7,741 bases of DNA from Bacillota bacterium (GTDB lineage: Bacteria; Bacillota_C; Negativicutes; CTSoil-072), in contig JAGFXW010000135.1 in assembly GCA_017861495.1 (NCBI GenBank), positions 1-7,741 of the forward strand, written 5' to 3'. The position numbers and the translations under genes were made by a program. The first letter of the stretch is position 1. Each line of letters opens with the position of its first letter. The notes under the pieces are model-generated. The model was not told the origin of the DNA, did no database searches, and saw only the letters and a program-made list of their open reading frames with translations. Shown piece by piece: positions 5,758 to 7,741 of the stretch.

Positions 5758-5911
5758 GTTCAACAATTCCTCTCTTATTTCTTTATACCTTGGGAGCGGT
5801 CCATTTCTCATCGCATCGAACCAGACATTTTTCTCGCGAAACGGATGGAGGTTCTTTGCCACCTGTTATCATCGCTTTAATGGTCTTTAGAGAAAGTCCT
5901 GAGAACCTCAC
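5758..5911 (-). pseudogene. Frame-broken coding fossil ahead of the amidohydrolase
   Basis: Two overlapping frames here look protein-like but neither is whole. One, open from about 5911, reads VRFSGLSLKTIKAMITGGKE before becoming implausible. The other, in the amidohydrolase frame from 5862, reads FREKNVWFDAMRNGPLPRYK and continues EIREELLN up to the amidohydrolase ATG. Joined near 5835-5845 with a one-base shift, they would give a single helix-rich segment of about 50 residues, as expected for the C-terminal tail of a lost gene. I do not recognise the family. No start with a ribosome site is present. This rests on amino-acid texture alone and could be chance. Confidence 0.25.
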
Positions 5912-5946
5912 AATAAATGACAGTTATCTTGCTCATATAACGATAA

Positions 5947-6789
5947 TTATTTTAATAAAATCAGCATCATCGGTATGGTAACCAATGACAAGGCATGTTG
6001 GATCACCACGCACTTGGAAGCAAAAACCGCATCCCCCTCATATACCTGAGCAAATATTACTCCGGCGACCGCTGGCGGAAGAGCCTCGACAGTAACGCAA
6101 ACATGTATGATCGTTTCCTCAATCGGAAAGGCCTTGAGCACGCCAAATGTCACAATCGGAATAAGGATTAACCGGACGATCGCACTGAAGTAAACATCTT
6201 TGTCGGAAACGATATCCATAGCCTTGATCTGAACAATCTTGTCGCCGACTACCATCATTGCTAACGGCATAGTAAGATCCCCAACGAGCGACAAGGAAGT
6301 TTTTAGCGGGTAGGGAAGCTGGATTGAAAATAAAAAAATAATCAATCCGGCAAAGACCGCCAGAATAGCCGGATTCTTGCTGTACGAAAGGATTTGCCTG
6401 AAGCGGGAAACATTACTTGTTTCTCTGCGAAACAGATCTTGTCCATACGTCCAAAGCAAAATCTGGTAAGGAACCATAAAAATCGAGGCATAAAAAATAC
6501 CGATCTGTCCAAAAATAGCATATATAAGCGGCAATCCCATAAAACCGGCGTTCGGAAAAACACCAGAAAAGATTAACACGTTGCGTTTGTCAAAATGGTA
6601 CTTGCGAAAAATAATTTTATTAATAAAAAGAAGAATAGCGTGGACAATGACGGAAAGACCTACTACCAATGCAGCATTTTTTAACATATCCGGCGAAAAT
6701 TCAAAAATAAAGGACCTGACAATAAGAGCAGGAAGCGCCAAATTCATTAAAATCCCGGACAATCCATCAGTCAATGTATCATTCAGCAT
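5947..6789 (-). CDS. AEC (auxin efflux carrier) family transporter, probably missing its first transmembrane helix
   Basis: 280 residues, highly hydrophobic, an inner-membrane secondary transporter. Members of this family (including MdcF-type malonate carriers) move small organic anions or amino-acid-like solutes. Family marks are DTLTDGLSGILMNLALPALI at the start, the broken-helix motif FPNAGFMGLPL at about 78-88, and EALPPAVAGVIFA near the end. I count about nine membrane segments (near 12-30, 38-58, 70-92, 94-114, 140-158, 167-186, 200-219, 225-248, 256-279), against the usual ten. Intact relatives are about 300-320 residues and begin with a helix just before a GYxxRK motif. Here that motif is still readable upstream of the ATG (GNGYARKTK, ending at 6790), but an in-frame TGA at 6841-6843 cuts it off and no other frame supplies a first helix. 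The ATG at 6789 has no clear ribosome site. So the gene may be 5'-truncated and inactive, or use an unusual start. The C-terminus is complete. Confidence 0.85.
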   Translation of the reverse strand: MLNDTLTDGLSGILMNLALPALIVRSFIFEFSPDMLKNAALVVGLSVIVHAILLFINKIIFRKYHFDKRNVLIFSGVFPNAGFMGLPLIYAIFGQIGIFYASIFMVPYQILLWTYGQDLFRRETSNVSRFRQILSYSKNPAILAVFAGLIIFLFSIQLPYPLKTSLSLVGDLTMPLAMMVVGDKIVQIKAMDIVSDKDVYFSAIVRLILIPIVTFGVLKAFPIEETIIHVCVTVEALPPAVAGVIFAQVYEGDAVFASKCVVIQHALSLVTIPMMLILLK

Positions 6790-6978
6790 CTTTGTTTTTC
6801 TCGCATACCCGTTTCCCAGCCAGTTTGACAGACAAACATCTCACTTTGCATCTTTCAAACAAGCAAAAAGCTTTGCCAATTCCGGTTTCAGTGTCCGGAT
6901 GTTGCCGAAATATGCAATCATATCATGACAACCATTAATTCGGTGATTGATTGTCGGTGCTCTTTATTCCGGCGTTGA

Positions 6979-7494
6979 CTAACGAGAAGCAGCATTGCTA
7001 ACATGACCAAACAATCTGCCTATAGATGCTTTATCTTTTGAAATTGACGCATACTTATTTCTAAACCAACTTGGGTTAACATACACGCAGTAACCATTCC
7101 CATTATTGTTAACCTTGATATTCTGAACTAATTCGTCATAGTAATCAAGCCATATTTTTTGTATAGTCGAATACAATACACAATACGGCTTTTTTGAGTC
7201 CTTAGACAGATAAAACATAAACCAATTTGCCTGAGTAGGTTTCAATGACCATTTCCCATTTGTCTTGTAAACTTCAAAACAGAAATCTGTTCTATTAAAG
7301 CTTCTAGATTTTACTTGAATAGTCATGGTTTTTCCAGTATTTAATATGACAAGCAAGTTTATGCCTCTTTTTTCAAAGTCCGGGTGTGTTCCATAGTCCG
7401 TTTTGGATACTACAACTATATTGTTTTTGCCAAATAGTTTGTAAATATCTTGTATCGCTTTATCTTCATAAGTTCTGCTTAGATCTTCTGTCAT
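6979..7494 (-). CDS. Orphan protein with possible PD-(D/E)xK nuclease-like core
   Basis: 171 residues, soluble and charged, from an AT-rich gene. I chose the ATG at 7492-7494: GGAGGTGAT lies 5 bases before it. A frame-extending TTG at 7509 overlaps that ribosome site and is not a start. The N-terminus has a helix with an acidic residue (E10). It is followed by HPDFEKRGINLLVILNTGKT with PD at 38-39, and a strand ending I59-Q60-V61-K62-S63. That alpha-beta-beta layout with QVK is what small restriction-fold enzymes of the (D/E/Q)xK type show, including some homing endonucleases and DNA-repair proteins. N46 stands where GxDLL relatives have aspartate, so activity is uncertain. The C-terminal half (WFMFYLSKDSKKPYCVLY and WFRNKYASISK) is unassigned. 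I cannot name a family; the nuclease idea is a hypothesis. No terminator is visible after it. Confidence 0.75.
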   Translation of the reverse strand: MTEDLSRTYEDKAIQDIYKLFGKNNIVVVSKTDYGTHPDFEKRGINLLVILNTGKTMTIQVKSRSFNRTDFCFEVYKTNGKWSLKPTQANWFMFYLSKDSKKPYCVLYSTIQKIWLDYYDELVQNIKVNNNGNGYCVYVNPSWFRNKYASISKDKASIGRLFGHVSNAASR

Positions 7495-7579
7495 AGCAAT
7501 CACCTCCAACAGGTTTTCTTAATACCGTCACAGGCCTCCCCACTCTTTACTTCAAATGACTTCCGGGGCTAACATCGAC

Positions 7580-7585
7580 ATTATA
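7580..7585 (-). promoter_or_regulatory. Possible -10 box for the orphan gene
   Basis: The minus strand carries a perfect TATAAT just after the stop codon of the SHOCT-like fragment, about 85 bases before the ATG at 7494. No good -35 is visible at 16-18 bases, so the call rests on the hexamer and its position alone. Confidence 0.25.
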
Positions 7586-7587
7586 GT

Positions 7588-7741
7588 CTACTTATTCAAA
7601 TCTTCTTTCATTCGCTCATAGTCATCTTTTGTTATTTCACCAGGTGCATACCTTTTATCTTGAAAAACAAAAACTACCAGAATGCAGTCGGGATAATCCG
7701 ATGCAGCCTGGCAGTCCTGAGCCCAGTATCCCGGGCCTTTT
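7588..7741 (-). CDS. C-terminal part of a SHOCT-like small protein, cut by the window edge
   Basis: An open frame enters from the right edge and ends at a TAG (7588-7590), giving 50 visible residues. The last 23 are DKRYAPGEITKDDYERMKED followed by LNK. This matches the short C-terminal SHOCT motif (RYAxGEIxxEEYExxKxDL), a two-helix oligomerisation unit usually found at the end of small membrane or cytoplasmic proteins. The preceding part contains a short hydrophobic stretch, CILVVFVF, and two nearby cysteines. The usual leucine-rich helix before RYA is missing, so the gene may be degenerate, or its N-terminus may differ outside the window. The start is not visible. Confidence 0.6.
   Translation of the reverse strand, partial: KGPGYWAQDCQAASDYPDCILVVFVFQDKRYAPGEITKDDYERMKEDLNK

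Noticed and set aside
5758..5862. Longer amidohydrolase start at the GTG at 5862
   Set aside because: No ribosome site before the GTG, the extra 35 residues do not belong to the family fold, and the ATG at 5757 fits both family start and AGAGG placement.
6841..6921. 26-codon frame (MIAYFGNIRTLKPELAKLF...) upstream of the transporter
   Set aside because: Protein-like in texture, but no ribosome site and no family recognised; it may only be sequence brought in when the transporter lost its start.
7495..7509. TTG start five codons upstream for the orphan protein
   Set aside because: The TTG overlaps the GGAGG ribosome site that serves the ATG at 7494.

Overview
The window looks like part of the chromosome of an anaerobic, low-to-mid-GC Firmicute, of the Desulfitobacterium/Peptococcaceae or Sporomusa type. 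This is inferred from strong AGGAGG-type ribosome sites, two cysteine-rich Fe-S proteins of kinds common in such anaerobes, and the overall protein style; the sequence does not prove a genus. Every gene I can support lies on the minus strand, so the window reads from high to low coordinates.

From right to left: the tail of a short SHOCT-like protein enters at the right edge (7588-7741). Next is a small AT-rich orphan protein with a possible PD-(D/E)xK-type nuclease core (6979-7494). An AEC-family membrane transporter follows (5947-6789) whose first transmembrane helix seems to be missing. A metal-dependent amidohydrolase of the prolidase/imidazolonepropionase-like group comes next (4543-5757), preceded by a short broken coding fossil. 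Then come a 57-residue zinc-ribbon protein (4230-4403) with an extended -10 promoter and its own terminator, a gene-free stretch with insertion-sequence-end-like repeats (3843-4229), and a divergent COG1600 (QueG-like) iron-sulphur protein with C-terminal HEAT repeats (2730-3842). A second gene-free stretch (2271-2729) carries a 14-bp palindrome, hairpins and a direct repeat. The left part holds a DUF3788 protein (1857-2270), the first ~38 codons of a large serine recombinase joined to unrelated sequence (1619-1786), a winged-helix/4Fe-4S multi-cluster protein (425-1537), and a Nudix pyrophosphohydrolase cut by the left edge (1-328).

The genes do not form one obvious pathway. Most look like single-gene units: several have their own ribosome site and leader, and two are followed by hairpin terminators. 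The ferredoxin-like gene may read through into the Nudix gene, and the transporter and amidohydrolase could act on related small molecules, but their 189-bp gap holds a gene fossil. The repeated signs of decay (truncated recombinase, shortened transporter, fossil ahead of the amidohydrolase, possible insertion-sequence end) suggest a mosaic accessory region. I see no convincing new multi-gene system. The best leads are the divergent QueG-like protein, the cysteine-rich Fe-S protein placed behind a recombinase remnant, and a 22-bp-period repeat over the putative Nudix promoter.
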